From Salegentibacter tibetensis (GTDB taxonomy: Bacteria > Bacteroidota > Bacteroidia > Flavobacteriales > Flavobacteriaceae): DNA of 64,000 nucleotides. The notes beneath the pieces are model-generated. The model did not search any database. It was not told the origin of the DNA and saw nothing but the letters and a program-made list of their open reading frames with translations. The position numbers and the translations under genes are program-made. Location: positions 124,001 through 188,000 of the forward strand of contig NZ_JAIQZA010000002.1 of the NCBI RefSeq assembly GCF_020164485.1, given 5' to 3'. Below, in pieces: positions 16,252 to 25,146 of the stretch. The stretch's first letter is position 1; each line of letters begins with the position of its first letter.

Positions 16252-17426
16252 TTTCAGTAGAACAGGCTAAAAAGATTCTTTCTGAAAACTCAGAAAGGGG
16301 ACAAATTAAAGAGATCGCTCTTGGGGAATGTCTTGGATTGGTGCTTTCAGAGAATATATATTCTCCCATTGATGTTCCCTCCTTTGATAATTCAGCTATG
16401 GACGGCTATGCAATGAATTTTGAAGGGCATAATGAGGAGTGGGAAGTTTCAAATGTGATCCAGGCAGGAGATACTTCAGAAACCATTATTTCCCCGGGTA
16501 AAGCAGCCCGTATCTTTACAGGAGCAAAGATTCCGAAGGGGGCCAATACCGTAATTCCGCAAGAGCTAATAGAAGTAATCAAAGAAGGCCAAATAGCCTA
16601 CAGTGGAGATAAGATATCTATTGGGAGTAATATAAGGCTAAAAGGATCCCAGTCTGAAAAGCATACACAAATACTTGAAAAAGGCCAGGTCCTGGGAGCC
16701 GGACAAATAGGCCTCCTCGCTTCGGTTGGGGTAGCAAAGGTAAAAGTTTGGACTACGCCCCGGGTAGGTTATATAGTTACGGGTAATGAGTTGAAAGAAC
16801 CGGGTACCCCTCTAAGAGAAGGTGAGATATATAATTCCAACGGGCCTATGCTTGAAGCTCTTTTAAAAGAGAATGGAGTTAAGCAAATCCAGGGATATAA
16901 AGCCTCTGATGACAAAAACAGCCTTCAAAAAATTATTGATCGCGCTCTTTCTGAAAATGATATTCTCTTGCTTAGTGGCGGAATTTCTGTTGGGGATTAC
17001 GATTTTGTTGAGGATTGTCTGAAAACAGCAAAGGTACGGGAGCTTTTCTATAAAATAAAACAGCGTCCGGGAAAACCATTGTTCGTCGGAAAAAAAGAGA
17101 AAAAGATGGTTTTTGCCCTACCTGGAAACCCGGCTTCGGTTCACAGTTGTTTTATACAATACGTTAGACCTTCCATAAGATTCTGGTTGGGTAAAAACGC
17201 AGTATGGGACGCCGACCACCAGTTAACACTTGCCGAAGACGTGGAGAAAAAACCGGGTTTAACTTATTTTATGAAAGGAAAAAAAACAGGGGGAGAAGTG
17301 TCACTTTTAAAAGGACAACAATCCTTTAATTTACAGGCCTTTGCCACTGCAGAATGCCTGCTCGAATTACCCGGGGAAAATGAGGTGGTAACTGCGGGAA
17401 CCATAGTAAACGTTTACGATCTTTAA
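16248..17426 (+). CDS. moeA: Molybdopterin molybdotransferase MoeA
   Basis: A 392-residue cytosolic enzyme that inserts molybdate into adenylylated molybdopterin. Recognisable blocks are PSFDNSAMDGYA near residue 45, the GDTSE...GKAARIFTGAKIPKGAN segment in domain II (given in part), the MoCF-biosynthesis fold with LLSGGISVGDYDFV near residue 245, and ALPGNPASVHSCF near residue 290. Length is typical. It starts inside the moaA stop codon. A 240-bp non-coding gap with two hairpins follows before mobA, so the downstream genes may be partly uncoupled. Confidence 0.95.
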   Translation: MISVEQAKKILSENSERGQIKEIALGECLGLVLSENIYSPIDVPSFDNSAMDGYAMNFEGHNEEWEVSNVIQAGDTSETIISPGKAARIFTGAKIPKGANTVIPQELIEVIKEGQIAYSGDKISIGSNIRLKGSQSEKHTQILEKGQVLGAGQIGLLASVGVAKVKVWTTPRVGYIVTGNELKEPGTPLREGEIYNSNGPMLEALLKENGVKQIQGYKASDDKNSLQKIIDRALSENDILLLSGGISVGDYDFVEDCLKTAKVRELFYKIKQRPGKPLFVGKKEKKMVFALPGNPASVHSCFIQYVRPSIRFWLGKNAVWDADHQLTLAEDVEKKPGLTYFMKGKKTGGEVSLLKGQQSFNLQAFATAECLLELPGENEVVTAGTIVNVYDL

Positions 17427-17664
17427 GTGTCTTTAGCTTTTAGGACAGTACGGGATTTAATTTAATTCTGATTATGGTCCCTTCGTTTTAATCCCTCATT
17501 GAGGGTTTAATTCCCCCGAGGCCTGCCCGAATCATTCAGGCGGGCTTGCCTCGAAATTATAAAATAGTTTTCCAATTTATACCTCATGGGCATGACCTGA
17601 GGTTTCTGATTATAAGGCTTTTGAAACAGCGGTTAACTCTCATTTTGACGGGATCACCTATTAA
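17427..17664. other. Spacer with hairpins and possible gene remnant
   Basis: No intact gene. A strong stem-loop lies at 17518-17552 (outer GAGGC...GCCTC, inner GCCCG...CGGGC) and a smaller CCTCA...TGAGG hairpin at 17582-17603. Just before mobA, codons 17596-17664 read PEVSDYKAFETAVNSHFDG and end in TAA, which looks like the tail of a lost protein; I do not recognise it. The interruption is odd inside an otherwise tight operon. Confidence 0.4.
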
Positions 17665-17676
17665 ATAAAACTCTTT

Positions 17677-18261
17677 CTGAAAAATTATCCAAACATAGAA
17701 GCCTTTGTACTCGCAGGAGGGAAAAGCAGTCGTATGGGGCGCGATAAAGGCCTGGTACGATTAAACGAACAGCCCATGATTTTACATGTGCTTAAGGAAT
17801 TGCAAATACTGGGAATATCCACTAAAATTATTGCGAACAATCCTGCCTATAAAAAGTTTATGCTTCCCGTTTATAGTGATGTCATTCCTAAAAAAGGCCC
17901 TATGGGTGGTTTGCTTACCGCTATGGAAAATACAAAGGCAAAAATGGTTATCCTCCTTGCCTGCGATATGCCTTTTGTTACCGCCGGAGCAATAGAATTG
18001 CTCCTGGAAAATGCAAATAATAGGCAGATAATCGCCTCTGTGTATAATCAAAAAATAAATCCCCTGTTTAGTATCTATCCTGTAATTTTAAAGGAAAATA
18101 TTAAGAAAAGCATAGCTGTAAGAGAACTAAAAATGACCGATTTCATTCTGAAAAATGAACACGTTTTGTTACCTTTCCAGAACGAGAGTTCGGGTAAGAT
18201 ATTCAAAAATATCAATACAGAAAAAGAACGAAAAGAAGCAGAAAAGAAATGGAAAAATTAA
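17677..18261 (+). CDS. mobA: Molybdenum cofactor guanylyltransferase MobA, start codon unclear
   Basis: The enzyme joins GMP to Moco. The nucleotide-binding loop LAGGKSSRMGRDKG is complete, but its first half lies upstream of the first ATG (17734), so that ATG cannot be the true start. Between the in-frame TAA at 17662-17664 and the loop there is no ATG, GTG or TTG. The best guess is CTG at 17677 or ATA at 17665; the listed start uses CTG. Further motifs are VYSDVIPKKGPMGGL and LLACDMPFV. Its 3' end overlaps moaD by 13 bases. Either an unusual start is used or a small mutation has removed the original start. Confidence 0.8.
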   Translation: MKNYPNIEAFVLAGGKSSRMGRDKGLVRLNEQPMILHVLKELQILGISTKIIANNPAYKKFMLPVYSDVIPKKGPMGGLLTAMENTKAKMVILLACDMPFVTAGAIELLLENANNRQIIASVYNQKINPLFSIYPVILKENIKKSIAVRELKMTDFILKNEHVLLPFQNESSGKIFKNINTEKERKEAEKKWKN

Positions 18262-18485
18262 CCGTAAAAGCTTTTGGTATAATCGCTGAAAAATTGCCGG
18301 AGCAGGAATTTTATTTTCCACAGCAGCAGGATACCGAAGAATTATTAAACAGTCTCTATGATGAATATCCGGATCTAAGGAATATGGACTTTTCCCTGGC
18401 GGTGAACCAACAGCTTATACAGCAAAATACTCGCCTGCGAGGGAACGAGGAAATTGCCCTATTACCACCATTTTCAGGGGGATGA
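18249..18485 (+). CDS. moaD: Molybdopterin synthase small subunit MoaD
   Basis: A 78-residue ubiquitin-fold sulphur carrier ending in the diagnostic PPFSGG tail; the terminal glycine is adenylylated by the MoeB-like partner and then turned into a thiocarboxylate. It begins inside the mobA 3' end and its stop overlaps the next gene by four bases (ATGA), so translation is probably coupled to its activating enzyme. Length is normal. Confidence 0.93.
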   Translation: MEKLTVKAFGIIAEKLPEQEFYFPQQQDTEELLNSLYDEYPDLRNMDFSLAVNQQLIQQNTRLRGNEEIALLPPFSGG

Positions 18486-19582
18486 ATAGATTTTCACGCC
18501 AAACCATATTGCCCGGTTTTGGGATAGAAGGACAGCAAAAACTCTCCGACGCCCGCGTTCTTGTGGTAGGAGCCGGGGGATTGGGTTGTCCTGCTCTCCT
18601 GCACCTTGCGGCTGCCGGAGTGGGTACTATTGGAATAGTTGATGGGGATACTATAAGTGAGTCTAACCTTAATAGACAAACGCTTTTTGGACACCAACAT
18701 ACAGGTAAGCCTAAATCCTCTACTGCAGCCGAAATTCTTAAGGAAAAATATCCGGATTTAAGTTTTGAAGTTTTTTCTGATTATCTGAATACGAATAATG
18801 CCCTGGAGGTAATCTCTTTGTTTGATGTAGTGGTAGACGGGACAGATAATTTTGGCACCCGTTATCTTATTAATGATGCCTGTGTACTACTTAAAAAACC
18901 CCTGGTAATGGGCGCTATTTATCAATATGAAGGGCAGGTGATGGCTTTTAATTTTGGGCAGATTGCATTGAACTATCGGGATATTTATCCCAATCCGCCC
19001 AGACGGGATCAAATTCCCAATTGTGCTGAGACCGGGGTTTTAGGTGTTCTTCCGGGTATTATAGGAACGCTTCAAGCCGCGGAGGTAATAAAAATACTTT
19101 CGGGAGTAGGAAAAGTACTTGCAGAAAAAATACTTTTTTTCAATCTTAAGAATTCATCATTTTACGAAGTGGCCATACAGGCTAATCCTAGCGGCAGGAA
19201 TAATCTTCCTGATTCTGAAGAAGATTTTCGTAGCAGGGATTACAACATCAACTGCGGACTCGCAGAGAGCATAAATTGGGAAAAGGCTATGGATTGGACG
19301 CTAAATATGAATGATAGCCTACTGGTAGATATCAGGGAAACCGGAGAAAAGCCATTACTGGAAAAGGAATTTTTAACCAGGATCCCAATGAAAAAAATAA
19401 AGGAGAACGCTGCAGCTCTCTCAGCTTATGAGAATATTCTTCTGGTTTGTGCGTCGGGGCAACGCAGCCGGCAACTGGCACACGAACTGAAACAGCAATT
19501 TCCCGAAAAGAAAATATTTTCGGTAGAAGGAGGTATTTTGCATCCTTCTTCACCTTTAAATTTGAATAAAAATGACACGTAA
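18482..19582 (+). CDS. moeB: MoeB/ThiF-type adenylyltransferase with C-terminal rhodanese domain
   Basis: A 366-residue two-domain enzyme. Residues 1-245 form the E1-like domain with GAGGLG at 30-35, the DGDTISESNLNRQ nucleotide block and IPNCAETGVLG. The first zinc CxxC pair seen in E. coli MoeB is absent (the matching stretch reads NYRDIYPNPP), so structural zinc is probably lost. Residues 270-366 form a rhodanese domain with active Cys323 in LLVCASGQRSR, which would deliver sulphur. The enzyme activates the C-terminus of MoaD, encoded directly upstream, and may sulphurate it in one polypeptide, as in eukaryotic MOCS3. It overlaps moaE by 11 bases. Confidence 0.88.
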   Translation: MNRFSRQTILPGFGIEGQQKLSDARVLVVGAGGLGCPALLHLAAAGVGTIGIVDGDTISESNLNRQTLFGHQHTGKPKSSTAAEILKEKYPDLSFEVFSDYLNTNNALEVISLFDVVVDGTDNFGTRYLINDACVLLKKPLVMGAIYQYEGQVMAFNFGQIALNYRDIYPNPPRRDQIPNCAETGVLGVLPGIIGTLQAAEVIKILSGVGKVLAEKILFFNLKNSSFYEVAIQANPSGRNNLPDSEEDFRSRDYNINCGLAESINWEKAMDWTLNMNDSLLVDIRETGEKPLLEKEFLTRIPMKKIKENAAALSAYENILLVCASGQRSRQLAHELKQQFPEKKIFSVEGGILHPSSPLNLNKNDT

Positions 19583-20012
19583 ACCTAAAAATATATTTGT
19601 AGAAGGACCTATTTCTTCAGAAAAGATAGCCCAATCTATTCAAAATCATAGCGCCAAAACCAATATAGGAGCTCATTCTATTTTTTTGGGGCAGGTGCGG
19701 GCCGATGAAAAGGAGGGTAGCGTAGTGAGCGCCATAGAATATACAGCTTATGAAGAGATGGCCCTTCTAAAGGCATTTGAAATTCGGGAAGCCATATTTG
19801 AAAAATATGAGCTTACCTGTATGCATATTTATCACAGCCTGGGGGAAGTGAAAACCGGGGAAATATGCCTGTTTGTATTTACATCCTCCAAACACAGGGA
19901 AATGGCAATAGATGCTTGTGAAGAACTGGTAGAAAGGATTAAAAATGAGCTACCGGTTTGGGGAAAGGAACTTCTTGAGAACCAGGGAGAAAAATGGAAA
20001 GTGAATACCTAG
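19572..20012 (+). CDS. moaE: Molybdopterin synthase catalytic subunit MoaE
   Basis: A 146-residue cytosolic protein that, with MoaD thiocarboxylate, converts cyclic pyranopterin monophosphate to molybdopterin. Family features are GAHSIFLGQVRAD near residue 37, the EYTAYEEMA strand, the YHSLGEVKTGEICLFV core and the C-terminal ERIKNELPVWGKELL helix. Length is normal. It starts within the end of the moeB-like gene and is followed 17 bp later by the moaC-mogA fusion. Confidence 0.93.
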   Translation: MTRKPKNIFVEGPISSEKIAQSIQNHSAKTNIGAHSIFLGQVRADEKEGSVVSAIEYTAYEEMALLKAFEIREAIFEKYELTCMHIYHSLGEVKTGEICLFVFTSSKHREMAIDACEELVERIKNELPVWGKELLENQGEKWKVNT

Positions 20013-20029
20013 ATATTGAATAGATAAAA

Positions 20030-20950
20030 ATGGTAAATATTACTCATAAAAGCAATACGCTTCGAAAGGCAATAGCGCAAGCTGTGGTTAAGGTAAGCAG
20101 CCTTGATACGATTAGGGCGGTGGAGGAGAAAAAAGTTCCCAAAGGGGATGTGTTTGAAATGGCGAAAACAGCAGGACTTTTTGCGGCAAAGCGCACCAGT
20201 GAAATGATTCCCGATTGCCATCCCTTACCGGTTGAATATACAAATATTACCTACAATATTGAAGACCTCGAGGTTTATATTAATGTTGAGGTACATACTA
20301 TTTATAAAACAGGGGTTGAGGTGGAAGCCATGCATGCAGCATCAGTAGTTGCCCTCACTATGTACGATATGCTAAAGCCTATAGATAAAGGAATAAGTAT
20401 TGAAAAAATTAAGCTTCTGGAGAAAAAAGGCGGAAAAACCGATTACCGCAAGGTAGTTGAGGAAAATCAAATTTCAGCAAGTGTCATTGTCTGTTCCGAT
20501 TCAATTTCAGCGGGGGAGAAGCAGGATAAGGCAGGAAAGGTTATCATGGAAAAGCTAAAAGCTTATCAGGTAATAGTAGAAGATTACCGGGTTATTCCAG
20601 ATGAGAAAGAAACAATTCAAAGCCTTGTAAAAGAAAAATGCCATAAAAAAGTAGATCTGGTGATTTTAACCGGGGGTACCGGCCTATCTCCCCGGGACGT
20701 AACCCCGGAAGCTATTCAACCATTACTAGAACGCCCTATCCCGGGAATTGAAGAGGCCATAAGAGCCTACGGACAGGATAGAACACCTTATTCTATGCTT
20801 TCGCGTTCGGTTTCGGGATTAATAGGAAACACCCTTGTACTTGCTCTGCCAGGCTCTACGAAGGGTGCTGAAGAATCTATGGATGCAGTTTTTCCCGCAA
20901 TCATGCATATTTTTAGAGTGATGGCAGCTTTTAAGCACGACCGGGACTAA
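20030..20950 (+). CDS. moaCB: Bifunctional MoaC-MogA/MoaB fusion
   Basis: A 306-residue fusion. Residues 1-145 are cyclic pyranopterin monophosphate synthase (MoaC), with the MIPDCHPLP block near 62 and GVEVEAMHAA near 100. Residues 150-306 are a MoaB/MogA-type molybdopterin adenylyltransferase with ILTGGTGLSPRDVTPEA, YSMLSRSVSGLIGNT and ALPGSTKGAEESM. Such a fusion is known in several bacteria. Together the operon then covers every common Moco step from GTP to the guanine dinucleotide form. It is the last gene of the operon; no molybdate transporter or molybdoenzyme follows within the window. Confidence 0.93.
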   Translation: MVNITHKSNTLRKAIAQAVVKVSSLDTIRAVEEKKVPKGDVFEMAKTAGLFAAKRTSEMIPDCHPLPVEYTNITYNIEDLEVYINVEVHTIYKTGVEVEAMHAASVVALTMYDMLKPIDKGISIEKIKLLEKKGGKTDYRKVVEENQISASVIVCSDSISAGEKQDKAGKVIMEKLKAYQVIVEDYRVIPDEKETIQSLVKEKCHKKVDLVILTGGTGLSPRDVTPEAIQPLLERPIPGIEEAIRAYGQDRTPYSMLSRSVSGLIGNTLVLALPGSTKGAEESMDAVFPAIMHIFRVMAAFKHDRD

Positions 20951-20970
20951 ATAATTCTTTTTTATAAATT

Positions 20971-21214
20971 CTAAAAATATCTCAAAAGCCTCAATTTAAC
21001 CTGGTGGTCAGGAACATGGGGGCATAATTTAATTTCTTCCGGTTTTTTAGGAATACTTCAATTTTAGTTTTTACTATTTCAGAATCGCGGGGAGGGGGGG
21101 AGTCTATCGGCCGCATGTAATCAATATTCCCCCTTAAAATTTCCAGCATCATTTTATTAGGGAAGTCAATATCTTTTCGGCTGAGCCGTGGTATTGGCAC
21201 CTTCAATAGTATAA
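20971..21214 (-). pseudogene. Remnant of a luciferase-like monooxygenase gene
   Basis: This stretch is a decayed copy of the 3' part of the intact gene at 36159-37169. Shared runs include AATATCTCAAA and CCTCAA near the end, GATTTTAGTTTTTA-like text in the middle, and ATATCTTTTCGG plus CTGAGCCGTGGTAT near 21180. Translation gives NKMMLEILRGNIDYMRP, matching IKMMLGVMSGNIDYMQP of the intact protein, then an internal deletion before IVKTKIEVFLK. It has the same orientation as the intact gene 15 kb away. Confidence 0.8.
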
Positions 21215-21454
21215 GTTCTTATGCTTATTTTAAGCTTGCTCCTCTCTTCTTTCTTTCTGATTAGAATTAAAAATGAGCCAACTTAACTTCCAACGAATTT
21301 AAACTTCGAAAAATTAAAATCTTCAAACCTAAATTTTGCATTTATTTTTTATTCTAATTTATTGTTAAAAAGTGTTTTTATAAGTGTTAAATAAAGCAAT
21401 ATTATATGAATAATGTTATAGTAGTTAATAAATTGTTGTAAAAATAATATTATT

Positions 21455-22480
21455 ATGGCAACAAAGTATACGAACACCGGAGGTTTTGAGGAAAAAATTA
21501 GAAGAAATTCCTGGGGAGCAATTTTCGCTGGCGCACTTACTGCACTCGCAGTAGCCTTCTTATTAAATTTATTAGGACTTGGTATTGGCTTAAGTTCTAT
21601 AAACCCGATGACAGAATCTGATCCTCTCGCGGGATTGGGCACCGGAACAATAATTTGGTGGGGTTTGTCTAATCTTGCTGCACTTTTCGTTGGGGGTATG
21701 GTAGCAGGCAGGATGTCTGGATTTACTTCGGGAGCAGATGGGGGTCTACACGGATTTTTGGCCTGGGCACTATATGCCGTTGTTACATTTTATTTTCTTA
21801 CTTCTACAGTAGGTTCTATAATGAGTGGTTTGGGTAACACCGTATCTTCATTGTTTGGTGGAGATAACTCACAGCAGATAACCGTACAGGTAGATGAGGC
21901 AGAGCAGCAATCACAGGAAAAAGCTAACTTAACTTTAGAAAAAGTAAAGCAAGAAGTATTGCAGGTTGTTAGCACAGCAGAGCGATACGATGTATTGCCA
22001 GAGGATGCTACTGAGGAAACCCGAGAAAGTATTTCGGAAACCGATTCAAAGGTAAAAGGCTTAATAAGATCTATGGATATAGAAGAGTTCTTTAACGACC
22101 TGGAATTTGATATTAATGAAGAAGGTGGCCTGGAAATAAACCTTGAGGGTGATGGTGAATATCTAAAGAAAGAGGAGCTTAAAGAATACCTCACCCAAAA
22201 TAGCGATCTAAGCGAGACTGAAATTGACCGAATGGTCCAGAATTGGGAACAGCAAATTGAGGAAGCAATAAATGATGCCGAAGAATTTTACGCAGATGCT
22301 AAACAGAAAGCGGTAGAGTTTAGCGACAAATTCACTGATGCCGTAGGTACTTTTAGTATCATTGCATTTGGTGTGCTACTGCTTGGGGCCTTAGCTGGTT
22401 TCTTTGGAGGAACTTTTGGTTCACCCGAATATACCGTAACTAAAGAACGCCGTGTAAAGGAACAAAAGGGAACATACTAA
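21455..22480 (+). CDS. Membrane protein of unknown function
   Basis: A 341-residue inner-membrane protein I do not recognise. After about 20 residues there is a first membrane segment (WGAIFAGALTALAVAFLLNL), a second around 70-90 (WGLSNLAALFVGGMVAGRM), and a third around 97-118. A long acidic, charged region of about 170 residues (130-290) follows, with probable helices and coiled-coil character. A last membrane segment near 300-325 (FSIIAFGVLLLGALAGFFGG) precedes a short basic tail. The design suggests a periplasmic or cytosolic helical domain held between membrane spans. Glycine-rich membrane segments recall small stress or channel-like proteins, but that is a guess. A strong terminator follows directly, so it is probably a single-gene unit. 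Confidence 0.75.
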   Translation: MATKYTNTGGFEEKIRRNSWGAIFAGALTALAVAFLLNLLGLGIGLSSINPMTESDPLAGLGTGTIIWWGLSNLAALFVGGMVAGRMSGFTSGADGGLHGFLAWALYAVVTFYFLTSTVGSIMSGLGNTVSSLFGGDNSQQITVQVDEAEQQSQEKANLTLEKVKQEVLQVVSTAERYDVLPEDATEETRESISETDSKVKGLIRSMDIEEFFNDLEFDINEEGGLEINLEGDGEYLKKEELKEYLTQNSDLSETEIDRMVQNWEQQIEEAINDAEEFYADAKQKAVEFSDKFTDAVGTFSIIAFGVLLLGALAGFFGGTFGSPEYTVTKERRVKEQKGTY

Positions 22481-22521
22481 ATAATGATTTAACAGAATAA
22501 ATGTATTTAATTGAAACTTTG

Positions 22522-22559
22522 AAAGCGGGATTTTCTAAAAAGAAAACCCCGCTTTTTTT
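22522..22559 (+). terminator. Terminator after the membrane protein gene
   Basis: A 15-bp stem (AAAGCGGGATTTTCT with one mismatch to its partner ending CCCCGCTTT) followed by a T run. Confidence 0.85.
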
Positions 22560-23082
22560 GATTAAATGCTAGTTCTTCAGGATGGACCACCTTCAGGTAT
22601 AAAAACAGGAGTCATGATATTTTGATTAAAACCGGGTTTATGCCTTTATTGTTGAAGCTCCCCAACCAGTGAGCAAGGAAATGTTGGAGGTTTTTACAGT
22701 GCCGTCAGGCAGATAATGTAAAGGTGCATCCTTACAAAAAGATCATTAGCAAAAGTTAATGATCTTTTTGTTCTTATTTATTAAACACTTGATGCATAGT
22801 TTCGATGTAACCTCTTAAGATTTATTCAACTATCTACATTTTAGTATATTAGATCAAATATTCCTGTCGAGGCCATTTTAATCCCTACACTTTTTCTCGC
22901 AGGTTGGAATTTTAGGGCTATTCTTCTGCCCTTTGCCTGAAAGTATTTTTTAAACCCCAATTGAAAAAACATTTTTAATACGCAGGTCATGATTTTTAAT
23001 TCAGATTTAAAAGGGAAGTGAGACGGAAAAAACCACAACTTTAAAAAAAAACCGATAGATCAATATTTTAAACCTATATGCC
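22560..23082. other. Spacer with gene remnant and a second terminator
   Basis: No intact gene. Codons 22630-22716 read NRVYAFIVEAPQPVSKEM and end LEVFTVPSGR plus stop, which looks like the C-terminus of a lost protein. A second terminator (AAAAAGATCATTA stem with its complement, 22736-22769) lies behind it, as expected if a gene once ended here. The remaining 300 bp before the cupredoxin-like array show nothing I can name. Confidence 0.45.
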
Positions 23083-24030
23083 ATGGAAACAATATTTAAA
23101 AATTATTTCGTATGTATCATTTTTTTGGTTTCTCTGCTGTTTTCCGGTACAAATTCTTGGGCCCAGGAAGCAAGAGTACAGAAAACAATAGCATATGAAC
23201 AGGATACTCTATCTGATGTAGTAGAAATAACTGCAACAGATTACGCCTTTGATGCACCTAAGGAAATAGAATCCGGGTGGACAACTTTCGAGTACAAAAA
23301 TGAAGGGAATGAACCACATTTCCTGTTCCTGACTAAGATACCGGAAGGTTTAACTTTTGATGCATATGCGGGGGATGCACTTGTGCCATTTAACGCAGTC
23401 TGGTATGCGATGAGGGATGAAGGAATAAGCACTGAGGAAGTTATGGAGAGACTGGGAGCACAAATGCCCGAATGGTTCTGGACTCTGGAGTTTGCAGGAG
23501 GGGCCGGTCTTATATCTCCCGGCAGGATCACAAATGTGACCCTGAACCTGGAACCCGGTATATACGCTATGGAGTGTTATATGAAAACCGAAGATGGAGA
23601 ATTACACTCCATGGAAGGAATGCTGCGAGAGCTCAAGGTAACCGATACGCCATCAGAGGCAGCTGCCCCAGAGGCAGATATCGCCATCACGCTTTCAAAT
23701 TTTGAAATGGCAATCGATGGCAATCTCTCTCCCGGTAATCATACCATCTCCGTTCATGTGGCAGAGAATCCGGAAGAAGGATATGGCCATAATGTACATG
23801 TTGCTCGCCTTACAGAAGACACTGACGCACAAGAGGTGGCTGAATGGATGAACTGGTTTGATGTTAATGGCCTGCAAAACCCCAGTCCGGTAATTTTTAT
23901 TGGAGGTATGCAACTGCTTCCTGAAGGTGGTACCGGCTACTTTAGTTTGGATCTGGAACCTGGCCAATATCTATTCTATTCCGAATACACCGGTTATTTA
24001 GGAGTTGCAAAGGAAGTAACTGTGGAATAG
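23083..24030 (+). CDS. Exported two-domain cupredoxin-like protein, paralogue 1
   Basis: A 315-residue protein with a signal peptide ending SWAQ near residue 28. Two beta-rich domains of about 130 residues follow. Domain 1 keeps a full type-1 copper set: His in GNEPHFLFL, then Cys-x9-His-x4-Met in ECYMKTEDGELHSMEGM. The spacing is close to the Cys-x8-His-x4-Met of copper nitrite reductase. Domain 2 keeps GHNVHVARL but has no Cys, so it probably does not bind type-1 copper. It is the first of three tandem paralogues (then 24208 and 25252), a truncated fourth and a multicopper oxidase. Likely a periplasmic copper or electron-transfer protein; I know of no name for this family. Confidence 0.75.
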   Translation: METIFKNYFVCIIFLVSLLFSGTNSWAQEARVQKTIAYEQDTLSDVVEITATDYAFDAPKEIESGWTTFEYKNEGNEPHFLFLTKIPEGLTFDAYAGDALVPFNAVWYAMRDEGISTEEVMERLGAQMPEWFWTLEFAGGAGLISPGRITNVTLNLEPGIYAMECYMKTEDGELHSMEGMLRELKVTDTPSEAAAPEADIAITLSNFEMAIDGNLSPGNHTISVHVAENPEEGYGHNVHVARLTEDTDAQEVAEWMNWFDVNGLQNPSPVIFIGGMQLLPEGGTGYFSLDLEPGQYLFYSEYTGYLGVAKEVTVE

Positions 24031-24207
24031 AAGAGAGTTTAGAAGGTTTTATATCATTCCATTATGGTTGTTTAATAGGAATTTAAGCTGTGACAAAAGT
24101 CATTGATACAAAGCCTTTTTATTAGTGACTTGAATTTCTAAATATATTATAGTACGATAACTTATTGTTTAATAAGGAGATAATTAAATAACTAAGTACA
24201 GGATTAT

Positions 24208-25146
24208 ATGAAAAGTATAAAAATGATAAGAAGTATAATTCCAATTGTTACTATCCTTCTAATATTATGCTACCCTCTATTACAAGCACAGAATTCAACA
24301 ACCGTTAGGGCAAATGGCGAAAGTGAAGTAGTAGTAATAACTGCAACAGATTACGCCTTTGAAGCCCCGGATGAAATAGAATCCGGGTGGAGGAATATCC
24401 GATTCAGCAATGAAGGTGAGGATCCCCATCTTATTCTTTTTAGTCGTTTACCTGAGGGCAAAACAGTAGATGATTATTTAACTGAGGCCGGTCCCCCATT
24501 CAACAAGGCGTGGTATCAACTTAGGGATGGAAAAATTACTCCCCAGGAGATAACTGGTATATTAGGTAAGACTGTTCCTGAATGGTTTTGGGGCGTAGAA
24601 AGAATGGGTGGAGCAGGTCTTGTAATGCGGGGTGGAGTAGCAGAGACTACTATCAACCTGCCTCCGGGTAATTATGCTATGGAATGTTATATTAAAACGG
24701 AAGATGGGGAAATCCACTTTATGGAAGGAATGGCCAGACCAATTCGGGTACTCGATAAAAATTCCGGTGGAACTGCGCCAAAGGCTGACTTGCTAATCAA
24801 AGTTTCCAATACTGAGCTGGAAGTTCATGGAGATCTTACTGCCGGAAAGCGAGTAGTGGAGGTGCAAATAACCGAAAAACCTGATAAGGGTTTAGGTCAT
24901 GATGTTCATGTAGCACGATTAGGTGCCGGCGCGAACCTGCAGGAAGTGGTACAATGGATGAACTGGTATTCTCCGAACGGCATGCGTGAACCCACTCCCG
25001 ATCACGCAACTTTTATTGGAGGGATGCATTTCCTGCCATTAAACAGCCCGGGATATTTTACGATAGATCTTTCGCCGGGTCGGTATCTGTTCGTTTCGGG
25101 GGCTGCGGCGGATAAGGGTATATTTCAGGAAATTAGGGTGAAATAG
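24208..25146 (+). CDS. Exported two-domain cupredoxin-like protein, paralogue 2
   Basis: A 312-residue paralogue of the preceding gene, sharing the stretch ITATDYAF and ESGW at the start of domain 1. The signal peptide ends LLQAQ near residue 28. The copper ligands are conserved: His in GEDPHLILF and Cys-x9-His-x4-Met in ECYIKTEDGEIHFMEGM. Domain 2 has LGHDVHVARL and FIGGMHFLPL but no Cys. Its closeness to paralogue 1 at the DNA level in the first domain suggests recent duplication. The 177-bp gap upstream contains no gene. It is followed 105 bp later by the likely start of paralogue 3. Confidence 0.75.
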   Translation: MKSIKMIRSIIPIVTILLILCYPLLQAQNSTTVRANGESEVVVITATDYAFEAPDEIESGWRNIRFSNEGEDPHLILFSRLPEGKTVDDYLTEAGPPFNKAWYQLRDGKITPQEITGILGKTVPEWFWGVERMGGAGLVMRGGVAETTINLPPGNYAMECYIKTEDGEIHFMEGMARPIRVLDKNSGGTAPKADLLIKVSNTELEVHGDLTAGKRVVEVQITEKPDKGLGHDVHVARLGAGANLQEVVQWMNWYSPNGMREPTPDHATFIGGMHFLPLNSPGYFTIDLSPGRYLFVSGAAADKGIFQEIRVK

